Assembly (NCBI RefSeq): GCF_034670125.1
Contig: NZ_JAXMOC010000001.1
Span: 679,984 to 743,983 of the forward strand
DNA from: Maricaulis sp034670125
GTDB lineage: Bacteria; Pseudomonadota; Alphaproteobacteria; Caulobacterales; Maricaulaceae
Direction of reading: 5' to 3'
Length of the DNA: 64,000 nucleotides
Within the stretch, counting starts at the first letter, position 1; every line of letters begins with the position of its first letter. This document shows, piece after piece, positions 56,460 through 64,000 of the stretch. The position numbers and the translations under genes were made by a program. The notes below the pieces were generated by a model. That model did not search any database. It saw only the letters and a program-made list of their open reading frames with translations, and had not been told where the DNA came from.

Positions 56460-57082
56460 GGATCGCCCCCCAAACATGCGCCCAACCCCGAATCGAACGT
56501 GCATGCAAAGCTGCCATCAGATGGGACGGCTATTTCCAGACGGCGACTGTGTCCGTCAACCGGGTCAAAGTCGAGAACCACGACCCTTGGCAGATGAGTA
56601 TAGGACCACTCATCGGTCCAGACCAATCGGTTGCGCGCGGGATCCCGCCCGAAATAGTGGAAACGGGGATTGTGGCCAACGGACTCAAGGGTGGTTGATG
56701 TCAGTAATCGTGACCGGCCAAACAACGGCACCAACTCCATGGTCGCGTCAGTTCCGGAGAACGTGACCACAAGCCAGGCCAGGCGACCTGTTTCCTGGAC
56801 CCTCGTCGCGATCCGTACGCTGCGCGGACCGCCTTCCAAGGCTGGGGCCCCGAAGTCGGCGGGCAAAGGTTGTGTATGCATCAACGCTTCGCTCAACAGG
56901 ACATCGAGACGGGCGTGTTGCTCTCGCATTGCCAGCTGCGCAGTGACCGCCCGTTCCAGCCGTATGCCGCCGTAAACAGCCGGGACCAGCAATGCCGTGA
57001 TGGTAGCCAGTACGAGAATGGACATCAGGGCTTCGATCAGCGTGAACCCGGACTTGGGTGAGGATAAGGCGGGTGCGGTCAT
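56456..57082 (-). CDS. gspJ: Type II secretion minor pseudopilin GspJ
   Basis: This 208-residue pseudopilin has the prepilin signature SPKSGFTLIEALMSILVLAT, with cleavage after the glycine before FTLIE (Glu +5). The body has FSGTDATMELVPLFGRSRLL and ends with cysteines (FACTFDSGLGAC), as in some minor pseudopilins. It overlaps gspI and gspL by 4 bases each. Confidence 0.85.
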   Translation of the reverse strand: MTAPALSSPKSGFTLIEALMSILVLATITALLVPAVYGGIRLERAVTAQLAMREQHARLDVLLSEALMHTQPLPADFGAPALEGGPRSVRIATRVQETGRLAWLVVTFSGTDATMELVPLFGRSRLLTSTTLESVGHNPRFHYFGRDPARNRLVWTDEWSYTHLPRVVVLDFDPVDGHSRRLEIAVPSDGSFACTFDSGLGACLGGDP

Positions 57083-57459
57083 GGTGTGCCTCCGACTGCC
57101 CGTGTGCCCGCTTCGAGGAAAACCAGCTCGTGCTCAGACCCCTGATTGTCCGGTCGGCTGATATGGGCCACGGTCAGGACCGCACCTGTCACCGGGTCGG
57201 TGGGCCGATCTGCTGGTATCAATTCGATCCGCCAGTCCGGATATCGCTCGGCAATGGCCGCGGGAGGCATGCCGGCGCGCAGCCGGGCTTCGATATTACG
57301 AAGGGCCAACAAGTCCTGTTGGCGCTCCGTCGCTACCCGCGCGCTCTGGGAGGTTGAGGCAAGGCCTGCCATGACGGTCAGCACTGTGGCCATGGCGATA
57401 ACCATTGCCACCAATGCCTCGGTTAAAGCGTACCCGTTGGGCTGCGATGCCTCAGTCAT
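57079..57459 (-). CDS. gspI: Type II secretion minor pseudopilin GspI
   Basis: This 126-residue pseudopilin from ATG 57459 begins TEASQPNGYALTEALVAMVI with cleavage expected after Gly, giving YALTEALVAM (Glu +5). The short globular part is consistent with GspI. It overlaps gspH by 8 bases and gspJ by 4 bases. Confidence 0.8.
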   Translation of the reverse strand: MTEASQPNGYALTEALVAMVIAMATVLTVMAGLASTSQSARVATERQQDLLALRNIEARLRAGMPPAAIAERYPDWRIELIPADRPTDPVTGAVLTVAHISRPDNQGSEHELVFLEAGTRAVGGTP

Positions 57460-57925
57460 GACTGATGTGTGCAGTGAGAGCTTCAACTCGGACGGTTCGG
57501 GTCTGGTCACCGAGGGTGAGCTCTATGTGCGTCTCGAGTGCCGCCAAGGACGGTCCGGTGACGGCGAGACGAGACCTGGTCGTCCACCCATCCGGTGTGG
57601 CAACTCGCCACCTGGCACCGACTGATTCACCCCACTCGACATCGCGATTCAACGCCGGAATTCGGTAGCCACGCTCCAGCACGATGAGTTCTACCGCGTG
57701 GCCGGTCATTCGAGCTTCAGCGCCGGCCGCCTGCAGGTCCAGCATCAAGTGTTCAGTCGCCTTGTCGAGAACCTGTTCAGACTGACGGGGCAGGAGGGTC
57801 ATTGTAACCAGACTTGTCGAAAGCGCGAGAACGGCTAATGCCACCATGGTTTCGAGCAGCGTCACCCCGGTGTCCACCTTGCGGAGGACTGCCGGCCTAG
57901 TTGCGGAAAATATCAGCCGATTCAT
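57452..57925 (-). CDS. gspH: Type II secretion minor pseudopilin GspH
   Basis: This 157-residue pseudopilin has the prepilin motif KVDTGVTLLETMVALAVLAL, cleaved after Gly. The C-terminal half (ARWRVATPDGW, LALGDQT-like LTLGDQTRTVRVEAL) is compatible with the GspH/FimT family. ATG 57925 gives a long leader and overlaps gspG by 29 bases; a GTG just before the motif would leave too short a leader. Confidence 0.8.
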   Translation of the reverse strand: MNRLIFSATRPAVLRKVDTGVTLLETMVALAVLALSTSLVTMTLLPRQSEQVLDKATEHLMLDLQAAGAEARMTGHAVELIVLERGYRIPALNRDVEWGESVGARWRVATPDGWTTRSRLAVTGPSLAALETHIELTLGDQTRTVRVEALTAHISHD

Positions 57926-58340
57926 CACTGCCGCCTTCGACACCATCGCGCCCCAACGTGCCGATTGTGACCCGTCCGGTTTCGGCATTCATCTGATACA
58001 GGTAGGGGCGCCCCCAAGGGTCGGTCAGGCCGGATTCCTGGCCAAAATACGGTCCTCGCCATGTCGGAACATCCTCCGGAGCAGCGATCAGCGCGGTCAA
58101 TCCCTGCTCTGTTGTGGGATAGCGGCCGACGTCCAGATAGTAGAGTTCCAGCGATGTCTGGATCGAACCCAGTTGAGCCGCCGCCACGTCGGTTCGTGAC
58201 CGGCCCACATACCCGATCACCCGAGGGCCGACGATCGTTCCAAGAATTCCGATAATTATAAGAACGACCAGCAGCTCGAACAAAGTCAGGCCTGCATCTT
58301 TTGGCGCGCGGACTTTGGGTGGTCTAGTAGATGGCATCAT
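57897..58340 (-). CDS. gspG: Type II secretion major pseudopilin GspG
   Basis: This 147-residue major pseudopilin has the N-methylation motif KDAGLTLFELLVVLIIIGIL, cleaved before LTLFE. The T2SS_G body has LELYYLDVGRYPTTEQGLTA, GPYFGQESGLTDPWGRPYLY and a glycine-rich C-terminal DGVEGGSDESADIF that matches the calcium-binding end of GspG. Its start overlaps the gspF end by 17 bases. It is the most conserved pseudopilin in the operon. Confidence 0.93.
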   Translation of the reverse strand: MMPSTRPPKVRAPKDAGLTLFELLVVLIIIGILGTIVGPRVIGYVGRSRTDVAAAQLGSIQTSLELYYLDVGRYPTTEQGLTALIAAPEDVPTWRGPYFGQESGLTDPWGRPYLYQMNAETGRVTIGTLGRDGVEGGSDESADIFRN

Positions 58341-59532
58341 TGAGACTCAGAACTCCTGACAGGACGGCGGCAATCACGATCCCGACACAGCTGCCCAAGG
58401 CGACGATAAGCGTCGGGCCCAGCAATTCTGTCAATCGCTTCAACCGCCCCTCTGCTTCACGTTCATAGCGCGAGGCGGCCCGAATGAAGACGCGGCCCAA
58501 ATCCCCACTCGCCTCTCCCAAGCGGATTTGACGGATCAAAGCATCGGGCATCCCACCGACCTGCGTCAATGCCTGGGAAAGGGCGCGGCCGCCGCGAACC
58601 GCATCGATCGCGGCTCTCAAATGGGTGCGGTCGCCCACATTGCTGATTGTCTCGGCGGCAACTTCTGCGGCGCGCACCAGCGGAACGCCGGTTCCGAGGA
58701 GCACGCCCATGGTGCGGCTGTAACCCGCCGCGTCCAGTGCCGTCATGGCAGGCCCAAGAATGGGAATTGATCGCTGCAGACGCCCGGCAAGCAGGGGGTT
58801 TCGTCGCCAGACCTGCATCAAACACCACGCCAGGAAGGCGGCCGCGGCGGGTAGCCACAAGCCGAATTGTCGGATGAACGACCCTGCCGACAGAACCAAG
58901 CGTGTCTCGACCGGCGGGTTGGCGCCTGCGGCCTGAAAAATGGCCTCGAACTGAGGCAGTATGAAAAAGGAGAGAAACAGCAGGGTCAGGAAAATCACGC
59001 CAACCAGGATAACCGGATAAACGAGTTGACCCACAAGCATGTCCCGGATGTCGCGGGCGCGCTCAAGCCTGTCGGCGACATGCCCCAGTGCGACGCCTAG
59101 CTGCCCGGACCGTTCTCCGGCCGCAACGGCGGACACAAGGAGCCGGTCCGGCTGGGCAGGATCCTGTGCCATTGCGGCGCTGAGTGATGAGCCGGCGCGT
59201 ACGGCGCGCTCGATGCGTTCGGCGAACAAGCGAATGGGGCGTTGGGATTCGGCATCAATGATGAACTGCAGCGCGTCAGGAACCGGAACGGCTGATTGTA
59301 CCAGGTCCGCCAGACTGCGGGTAAAATCGGACAGCATTCGGGTGTTGAGGCTTGCTCGCCCGGAGATCAGATGCTGCCTTCGTGTTGCAGGCGTCAGTTC
59401 CACCACAGCGAGGCCGCGAGCCTCCAGCTTCTGCCGGGCCTGGTCGATATCCGTCGCGAGCAGTTCACCGCTTTCCATGGCCCCCTGAGCTGTTTCGCCC
59501 AGAAAACGGAAGGGGGAGGGATCAGCGGTCAT
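58324..59532 (-). CDS. gspF: Type II secretion inner-membrane platform protein GspF
   Basis: GspF forms the rotating platform that assembles the pseudopilus. The 402 residues have a soluble N-terminal domain and two T2SSF repeats: FTRSLADLVQSAVPVPDALQ and YSRTMGVLLGTGVPLVRAAE. Transmembrane helices are LVYPVILVGVIFLTLLFLSF, LPAAAAFLAWCLMQVW and the C-terminal IVALGSCVGIVIAAVLSGVL. ATG 59532 was chosen; it overlaps gspE by 11 bases. Confidence 0.94.
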   Translation of the reverse strand: MTADPSPFRFLGETAQGAMESGELLATDIDQARQKLEARGLAVVELTPATRRQHLISGRASLNTRMLSDFTRSLADLVQSAVPVPDALQFIIDAESQRPIRLFAERIERAVRAGSSLSAAMAQDPAQPDRLLVSAVAAGERSGQLGVALGHVADRLERARDIRDMLVGQLVYPVILVGVIFLTLLFLSFFILPQFEAIFQAAGANPPVETRLVLSAGSFIRQFGLWLPAAAAFLAWCLMQVWRRNPLLAGRLQRSIPILGPAMTALDAAGYSRTMGVLLGTGVPLVRAAEVAAETISNVGDRTHLRAAIDAVRGGRALSQALTQVGGMPDALIRQIRLGEASGDLGRVFIRAASRYEREAEGRLKRLTELLGPTLIVALGSCVGIVIAAVLSGVLSLNDAIY

Positions 59533-61171
59533 GGTCAGTCGAGTAGCGTGTGACATCGAGGTCAGAGAGCGTACGGGTCAGTTCGTCCTTGGTGGTCAAG
59601 CCGGACTCAACCTTGGCCAAACCGTCGGCCCACATTCGTGTGTAACCGCCTTGAGCGAGGGCGGAGGTCAGTTCCGCTTCGGGATTGTCACTGCGGATGG
59701 CACTCCGGATCGGGTCGTCGACGAGGAAGCCTTCCGTGATTGCGGCCCTGCCGGAAAACCCTGTTGACTGGCAGGGCCCGCAACCGGACCCGCGGCAGCT
59801 TTCACACGTCCTTCGGATCAGGCGCTGGCCGAATGCAGCCACCAGCGTGGCTGCTATGAGATAATCCTCAACTCCCATGTCCCGAAGGCGCAGGACTGCG
59901 GATTCTGCGTCATTGGTGTGGAGGGTCGAAAGGACAAGATGCCCTGTCATGGCGGCCTGTACGGCCGTGCGAGCCGTCTCGCCGTCGCGGATTTCACCGA
60001 CCATGACCACGTCCGGGTCATGGCGCAGGAAGGCCCGAAGGGCGCTTGAAAAGGTTACGCCAATGGCAGTGTTGGTCTGGGACTGGGCAATGCCATTAAG
60101 GCGATACTCGATCGGATCCTCGATTGTGAGAATTTTGCGTTCCGCCGTCGCCAATTGGCGAAGGAATGCGTAAAGCGTGGTGGTCTTGCCACTGCCGGTT
60201 GGGCCGGTCACCAGGATCAGTCCATGTGGTTTGGTCAGGGCTTTGTCCGCGACCGCGGCGACAGCCTCCGACATGCCGAGGTCGGCCAGGGAATTCAGGC
60301 TCGTGCTGGTATCGAGCAGTCGGAGGACCAGACTTTCACCGTACTGACCCGGGACCACCGAGACTCGAAGGTCGAGCGAGTGTCCGGACACTGGTACGGA
60401 GAAACGACCATCCTGTGGTCGGCGTCGCTCGGTGATGTCGAGGTCTGCCAGTACCTTGACGCGCGAAATTACTGCCAGGGCCTGAGCCAGGCCCCAGGTT
60501 TCGATATCCCGCAACAACCCATCAACCCGAAACCGGATCTTGGCATCGCGTTGCTTGAGTTCAATGTGGATGTCCGAAGCGCGTGAACGGCTTGCGGCGG
60601 AGATCATGTTGTCCAGTTGGCGGATGACGGGGCCCGCCGTGGCCATGTCCCTCAACCGCTCGGTATCGGCGGCCAGGTCCAGGTCGGTCTGGTCTGACAT
60701 CTCGGCGGCAGGCGACCGGGCCGAGCCGCTGCAGGTTTCGAATTGTGTTTGCGTCAGTACCACTGACCTGACACCGAGACCGGTCGCGAATTCCAAACCA
60801 TCCACCGCGTCCCGGTTGCTTGGGTCAACGATCCCGGCAACCAGTTTTTCCCCGTCCAGCGCGATGGGCCAGATCCGTTCTGACTGAAGGAATAGCGGAT
60901 TGATCCGGCCGAATACGGCTTCGAGGCGAGGCGAGTCCGGACCACCCGATCCATCGGACAACGCCGCCAGTGGCGTGTCGCACTCCGACGAGAAGAACTG
61001 CGCGATGCGCTGCTCGGTCGCCAATCCGGCCTGGGCCAACACGCGATCCAAGGGTTCGCGGGTCTGGCGTTGCAATGCCGCGGCATGCCCGGATTCGGCT
61101 TGTGTAAGCAGACCGGCCGCGACCATGCGGTCCAATCGGGAGGTGTCGGAAGGGTTGAGCGTGTTGGTCAT
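59522..61171 (-). CDS. gspE: Type II secretion ATPase GspE
   Basis: GspE powers pseudopilus assembly. The 549 residues have an N-terminal T2SSE domain (about 1-140) and the ATPase with Walker A VTGPTGSGKTTTLYAFLRQL. The Asp box is ILTIEDPIEYRLNGIAQSQT, Walker B is LRHDPDVVMVGEIRDGETAR and the His box is GHLVLSTLHTNDAESAV. The C-terminal zinc region is compact, CESCRGSGCGPC, with only four residues between the two CxxC pairs. It starts the T2SS operon, 77 bases downstream of the autotransporter stop on the same strand. No promoter was recognised in that gap. Confidence 0.96.
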   Translation of the reverse strand: MTNTLNPSDTSRLDRMVAAGLLTQAESGHAAALQRQTREPLDRVLAQAGLATEQRIAQFFSSECDTPLAALSDGSGGPDSPRLEAVFGRINPLFLQSERIWPIALDGEKLVAGIVDPSNRDAVDGLEFATGLGVRSVVLTQTQFETCSGSARSPAAEMSDQTDLDLAADTERLRDMATAGPVIRQLDNMISAASRSRASDIHIELKQRDAKIRFRVDGLLRDIETWGLAQALAVISRVKVLADLDITERRRPQDGRFSVPVSGHSLDLRVSVVPGQYGESLVLRLLDTSTSLNSLADLGMSEAVAAVADKALTKPHGLILVTGPTGSGKTTTLYAFLRQLATAERKILTIEDPIEYRLNGIAQSQTNTAIGVTFSSALRAFLRHDPDVVMVGEIRDGETARTAVQAAMTGHLVLSTLHTNDAESAVLRLRDMGVEDYLIAATLVAAFGQRLIRRTCESCRGSGCGPCQSTGFSGRAAITEGFLVDDPIRSAIRSDNPEAELTSALAQGGYTRMWADGLAKVESGLTTKDELTRTLSDLDVTRYSTDHDR

Positions 61172-61199
61172 GGCCGCAACAGCTTAGCGGGCGCATGTC

Positions 61200-61244
61200 G
61201 GTGAGGCGACCATCGTTGGTAGTCCCGATGATGGTCGCCTCACC
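61200..61244 (-). repeat. 15-bp inverted repeat between autotransporter and gspE
   Basis: GGTGAGGCGACCATC (61200-61214) pairs perfectly with its complement at 61230-61244, with a 15-base loop. It starts 5 bases after the autotransporter stop. On the minus strand no T-tract follows, while a short TTTT occurs on the plus strand. It could be a terminator, a partial terminator or an RNA-processing site ahead of gspE. Confidence 0.6.
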
Positions 61245-61248
61245 CCTT

Positions 61249-64000
61249 TTATTGCTGGAGGCTCAGTGGAACCCGTACGCGGATCATGGCGCTGTTGGCT
61301 TCAAACTGCCCCTCGCCAAGGCCCAGGACGGAGATCTCGCCGGTGAGTCTGCCGCCATTGGCGAACTCGGCGGCGATACCCAGTCGTGCATCGGCGCGGA
61401 GGTGGCCGAGGGTTTGAAGCTGTCCCGCTGCGTTGAAAACATCAGCGTCGTCATAGTCGTAGAGCGCGTTCAGTTGCAGATAGGGCTCAACGAACCCGCC
61501 GTTCTCACTGGCAAACCGGTAGGCGATTTCCGGTCCCGCGGTCAGGCGACCGATCGTGATCGTCTGCCCTGGAATGTAAATGCCAAGCGAGTCCGTGTAG
61601 GCCTTTTGGGACTCATTGAAATACGCGAGCCCAATGCCGGGTGATACGCGCCAGTTCCCCTGAAGGATGTCGCCGGTCAGATTGGCTTCCAGCAACCACC
61701 GATCGGTTTCGAAGCTGTCGGTATAGGTCCCGATCGGATTGACCGTATTGTCGGACCTCCCCCAAGCCGCCCGGACGTCGAGATAGGTCGACTCTGCCAG
61801 GCGCGTGACCATGTAAGGGCCAACCATCCAGCCATTGCCTTCGACTGAACTGTTCCAGGCGCCGGTTGTCATGTCGGCTTGGTCGTACTGCAGCATCACG
61901 CCGGCAAGCAGCGAGTCTGAAACCATCACATCGGTACCAATATGGACGATCGAGAAGTCAGCTTCAGAGTTCAGTCCTGCGCGATTGTCGGACACGTTTG
62001 AAACGCTCGCCTGCATCCAGACATCAAGGCTCGCAGCGCCGGTACGTCCCGCCAGCGAGAATTGCTCTGAACCAGGCAGTTGGGGGGCGTCGCTTTCGGC
62101 GGCTTTCCGCAGGGCGCTGAGGCTGGTCGACATTTGTGCCTGCAATCGGCCGTCGCGGAAATCGGCGGCAAACCGGTTCGGTGTTCCCGATGTCCGGTCA
62201 CCTCGCATCCGCCCAGTGAGGCGGGGGCTATTGGTCAGGATCAGATCAGCACGGGCGGCCATGAAGTTGCGGATCGCCGAGAGGGTGATGCCGCGGATGT
62301 AATCCTCGTTTCGACGGTTGGTGAAGGTGCAAACCATCGATTCCTCGGCGTCGAGGTCGATCAGGATCTGGCTGTTGGCCAGATCGTAGACGTTGCCGCC
62401 GTCGAGATCGCCTGTGCAGGAAAGTGAGGCGAGGTCCCATCCTTCGGATGCCAGCTGGGTCAGGGCGTAGGTGCCTCTCAGGACATCCGTAGCCGATATG
62501 CTGGCTGTACCACCGGCCGTGGTCACCGTTTCGCCGTCAAGCACGGCCAGCGTCGAGGTGTAGGAGAAGCTCCCTTCCCCCTCTTCCGGAGCGGTGGTGT
62601 TGGTGACGATTGTCAGGTCCCCGAGCCGAGGTTCGAGCGAAATGGTGACAGGGATATTGATGGTTTCCAGCGCGTTGGCCTTGCTGTGGCTGCCGCGTTG
62701 TGCAGCCGGGCTGACCTCCGCGATCGTAATGACGGCGCTGTAGGTGCCCGGGTCCAGGTCGAGGACTGCTGCTGTAAAGCTGACAGTGAACTCGAGCTCG
62801 CCGGTCGCCGGGATGGAGCCTGACGTCGGGTCGATAACGAGCCAGGGCTGGTCCGTGGAAGCGGTGAAGTAGAACGCCTCGCCGCCCACATTGTTGAGGC
62901 TGAACACGCTAGTCGCCGTTGTTGGATCATCGGTCAGTGTCGGGAGTTCGATGCTGACGTCCGGAATTTGCGTTTCGTCGACATCGGGTTCGGCGATCTG
63001 AGTGAATTCACAGGCGATGGAGCCTGCCGGTTCAAGCGTAACAGTGACAGCTCCGGTTGCGACATCGGTGGTAGCCGTGCCTCCCACGCAAGCAATGGCA
63101 TCAAGGTTGAAGCCTTCGGTGATCGCGGCTGCAAAGCTGTACGAGCCTTCTGTCAGGTCAGCGAAGCTTGCAGTTCCCGCCTGGCTTGAAGTTGTAACGG
63201 TGAATGGGTCGAGATCGCCATCGAACGCGAAACTCCCGTCCACAGCACCTGAGACAGCCACTGAGACGGACAGGGATCCGCGGCGCATTTCAACGCTGAA
63301 CAGATCGGCCACAATGCTGTCGGCCATGATATTGCCGGCGGCGTCCGCCGCGTCAGCAACGGTGGCATCGACATCCGGTGCGACCTGACTGCCGTCCAGC
63401 ACGGTATAGGTGGCTGTGTAGACAGTATTGCCGACCGAGAATGCCCCGCTCTGGAATGCCAGCGTCGCCGACATGTCCGAACTGAATGAGATTGCCGGAG
63501 TGATCGCCGGATCCATTGCTTCGTTGAATGTTGCAGTGACCGTCAACGTGTTCCCGACATCCTCCAGGCGGAGGTCCGCATCGGAGACAGCCAGGCTGTC
63601 CAGTGTTGGCAAGCTCAGGTCGGCATCGACCGTGAAAGCGGTTGCAGGCGTATTGCCGTTGCCCGCCGCGTCCTGGGCGACATTCCCCGGAAGGTTGACC
63701 GTGACCGTGCCCGTTGCCGTCGGCGTTATGACCACGGTGTAGGTATCGCCTGTTCCCGCGAAATTGGTTGCGGACGCATTGGTCGCGGCAAAGTCGGCCA
63801 GGACCAGCCCGGTCACAGTCTCCGAAAAGGTTGCGGTGACTGTGAATGGACCTGTCTGGTCGGTTGCCGGTCCGGTCAGGGCGACGCTGGGTGCGGTCTC
63901 GTCATTGGTGATGGAGAACTGGGTGGCGGCGGTGTTGGTATTGCCGGCCCCGTCCTGGGCGACGCCTGCTGCGACGTCGACCGTCACGGCTCCGTCGGCC
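61249..64000 (-). CDS. Large autotransporter with Ig-like and prealbumin-like modules, 5' truncated
   Basis: The frame is open to the right edge, so the N-terminus and signal peptide are outside. The visible 917 residues have Ig-like repeats (VTATFSETVTGLVLADFAAT, VNLPGNVAQDAAGNGNTPAT and a second related module) and a related, more diverged module. Two prealbumin-like modules with Cys pairs follow (SYSFAAAITEGFNLDAIACV and GTYALTQLASEGWDLASLSC). The C-terminal ~280 residues form an autotransporter beta-barrel with SLDVWMQASVSNVSDNRAGL and a barrel end at MIRVRVPLSLQQ. It is probably a surface adhesin or passenger. It is immediately upstream of the T2SS operon. Confidence 0.82.
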   Translation of the reverse strand, partial: ADGAVTVDVAAGVAQDGAGNTNTAATQFSITNDETAPSVALTGPATDQTGPFTVTATFSETVTGLVLADFAATNASATNFAGTGDTYTVVITPTATGTVTVNLPGNVAQDAAGNGNTPATAFTVDADLSLPTLDSLAVSDADLRLEDVGNTLTVTATFNEAMDPAITPAISFSSDMSATLAFQSGAFSVGNTVYTATYTVLDGSQVAPDVDATVADAADAAGNIMADSIVADLFSVEMRRGSLSVSVAVSGAVDGSFAFDGDLDPFTVTTSSQAGTASFADLTEGSYSFAAAITEGFNLDAIACVGGTATTDVATGAVTVTLEPAGSIACEFTQIAEPDVDETQIPDVSIELPTLTDDPTTATSVFSLNNVGGEAFYFTASTDQPWLVIDPTSGSIPATGELEFTVSFTAAVLDLDPGTYSAVITIAEVSPAAQRGSHSKANALETINIPVTISLEPRLGDLTIVTNTTAPEEGEGSFSYTSTLAVLDGETVTTAGGTASISATDVLRGTYALTQLASEGWDLASLSCTGDLDGGNVYDLANSQILIDLDAEESMVCTFTNRRNEDYIRGITLSAIRNFMAARADLILTNSPRLTGRMRGDRTSGTPNRFAADFRDGRLQAQMSTSLSALRKAAESDAPQLPGSEQFSLAGRTGAASLDVWMQASVSNVSDNRAGLNSEADFSIVHIGTDVMVSDSLLAGVMLQYDQADMTTGAWNSSVEGNGWMVGPYMVTRLAESTYLDVRAAWGRSDNTVNPIGTYTDSFETDRWLLEANLTGDILQGNWRVSPGIGLAYFNESQKAYTDSLGIYIPGQTITIGRLTAGPEIAYRFASENGGFVEPYLQLNALYDYDDADVFNAAGQLQTLGHLRADARLGIAAEFANGGRLTGEISVLGLGEGQFEANSAMIRVRVPLSLQQ

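Overview
The window comes from a high-GC Gram-negative chromosome that looks alphaproteobacterial. The evidence is synteny: sucC-sucD-sucA-sucB-lpd, a DUF484-xerC pair divergent from priA near atpHAGDC, rsfS-rlmH-envC-ctpA-polysaccharide deacetylase-rppH, a L21 with a helix-hairpin-helix tail, and an EgtD homologue. A Maricaulis/Hyphomonas-like (Maricaulales/Caulobacterales) origin is my best guess. That guess rests on gene order and protein style, not on a database comparison. No stretch longer than about 230 bases lacks a gene or gene remnant, and I saw no CRISPR array or prophage.

Region 1 (1-9354) holds the lower TCA cycle: succinyl-CoA ligase (sucC, cut by the left edge, and sucD) and the 2-oxoglutarate dehydrogenase complex (sucA, sucB, lpdA). 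Three small membrane-protein genes are embedded in it, one translationally coupled between sucC and sucD and two between sucB and lpdA. Region 2 (9562-15889) has a GNAT acetyltransferase, a membrane protein with a small winged-helix regulator, xerC with a DUF484 gene, priA and a TerC-family protein. Region 3 (16133-21074) is the F1 ATP synthase operon atpHAGDC, closed by a strong terminator. Region 4 (21150-33719) is housekeeping: an exported protein, rppH, a divergent polysaccharide deacetylase, ctpA, an EnvC-like factor, rlmH, rsfS, egtD, nadD, proB, obgE, a GNAT, rpmA, rplU and a small lipoprotein.

Region 5 (33874-45884) is accessory. It opens with tRNA-Ser(CGA), followed directly by an IS6-family transposase remnant flanked by imperfect direct repeats. 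Next come a DegT-type sugar aminotransferase and a tightly overlapping six-gene operon: LPG-synthase-TM/flippase-like protein, sulfotransferase, PLP-fold protein, second sulfotransferase, polyprenyl-phosphate-type GT2 and WbqC. These look like a surface glycan or glycolipid pathway with sulfation. A large polytopic protein and a pair of exported proteins, one like a tail fibre, complete the region.

Region 6 (45972-64000, minus strand) is the most interesting part. A type II secretion operon (gspE-F-G-H-I-J-L-M-C-D-K) runs without a break, by 4-base ATGA overlaps, into a 1044-residue fusion of a YraQ/ArsP-type permease with FG-GAP repeats and an ASPIC/UnbV domain, and then into two exported Sel1-repeat proteins. 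An autotransporter with Ig-like modules lies just upstream on the same strand and runs off the right edge. The fusion and the Sel1 proteins are candidate partners or substrates of this secretion system and may be a previously undescribed module.
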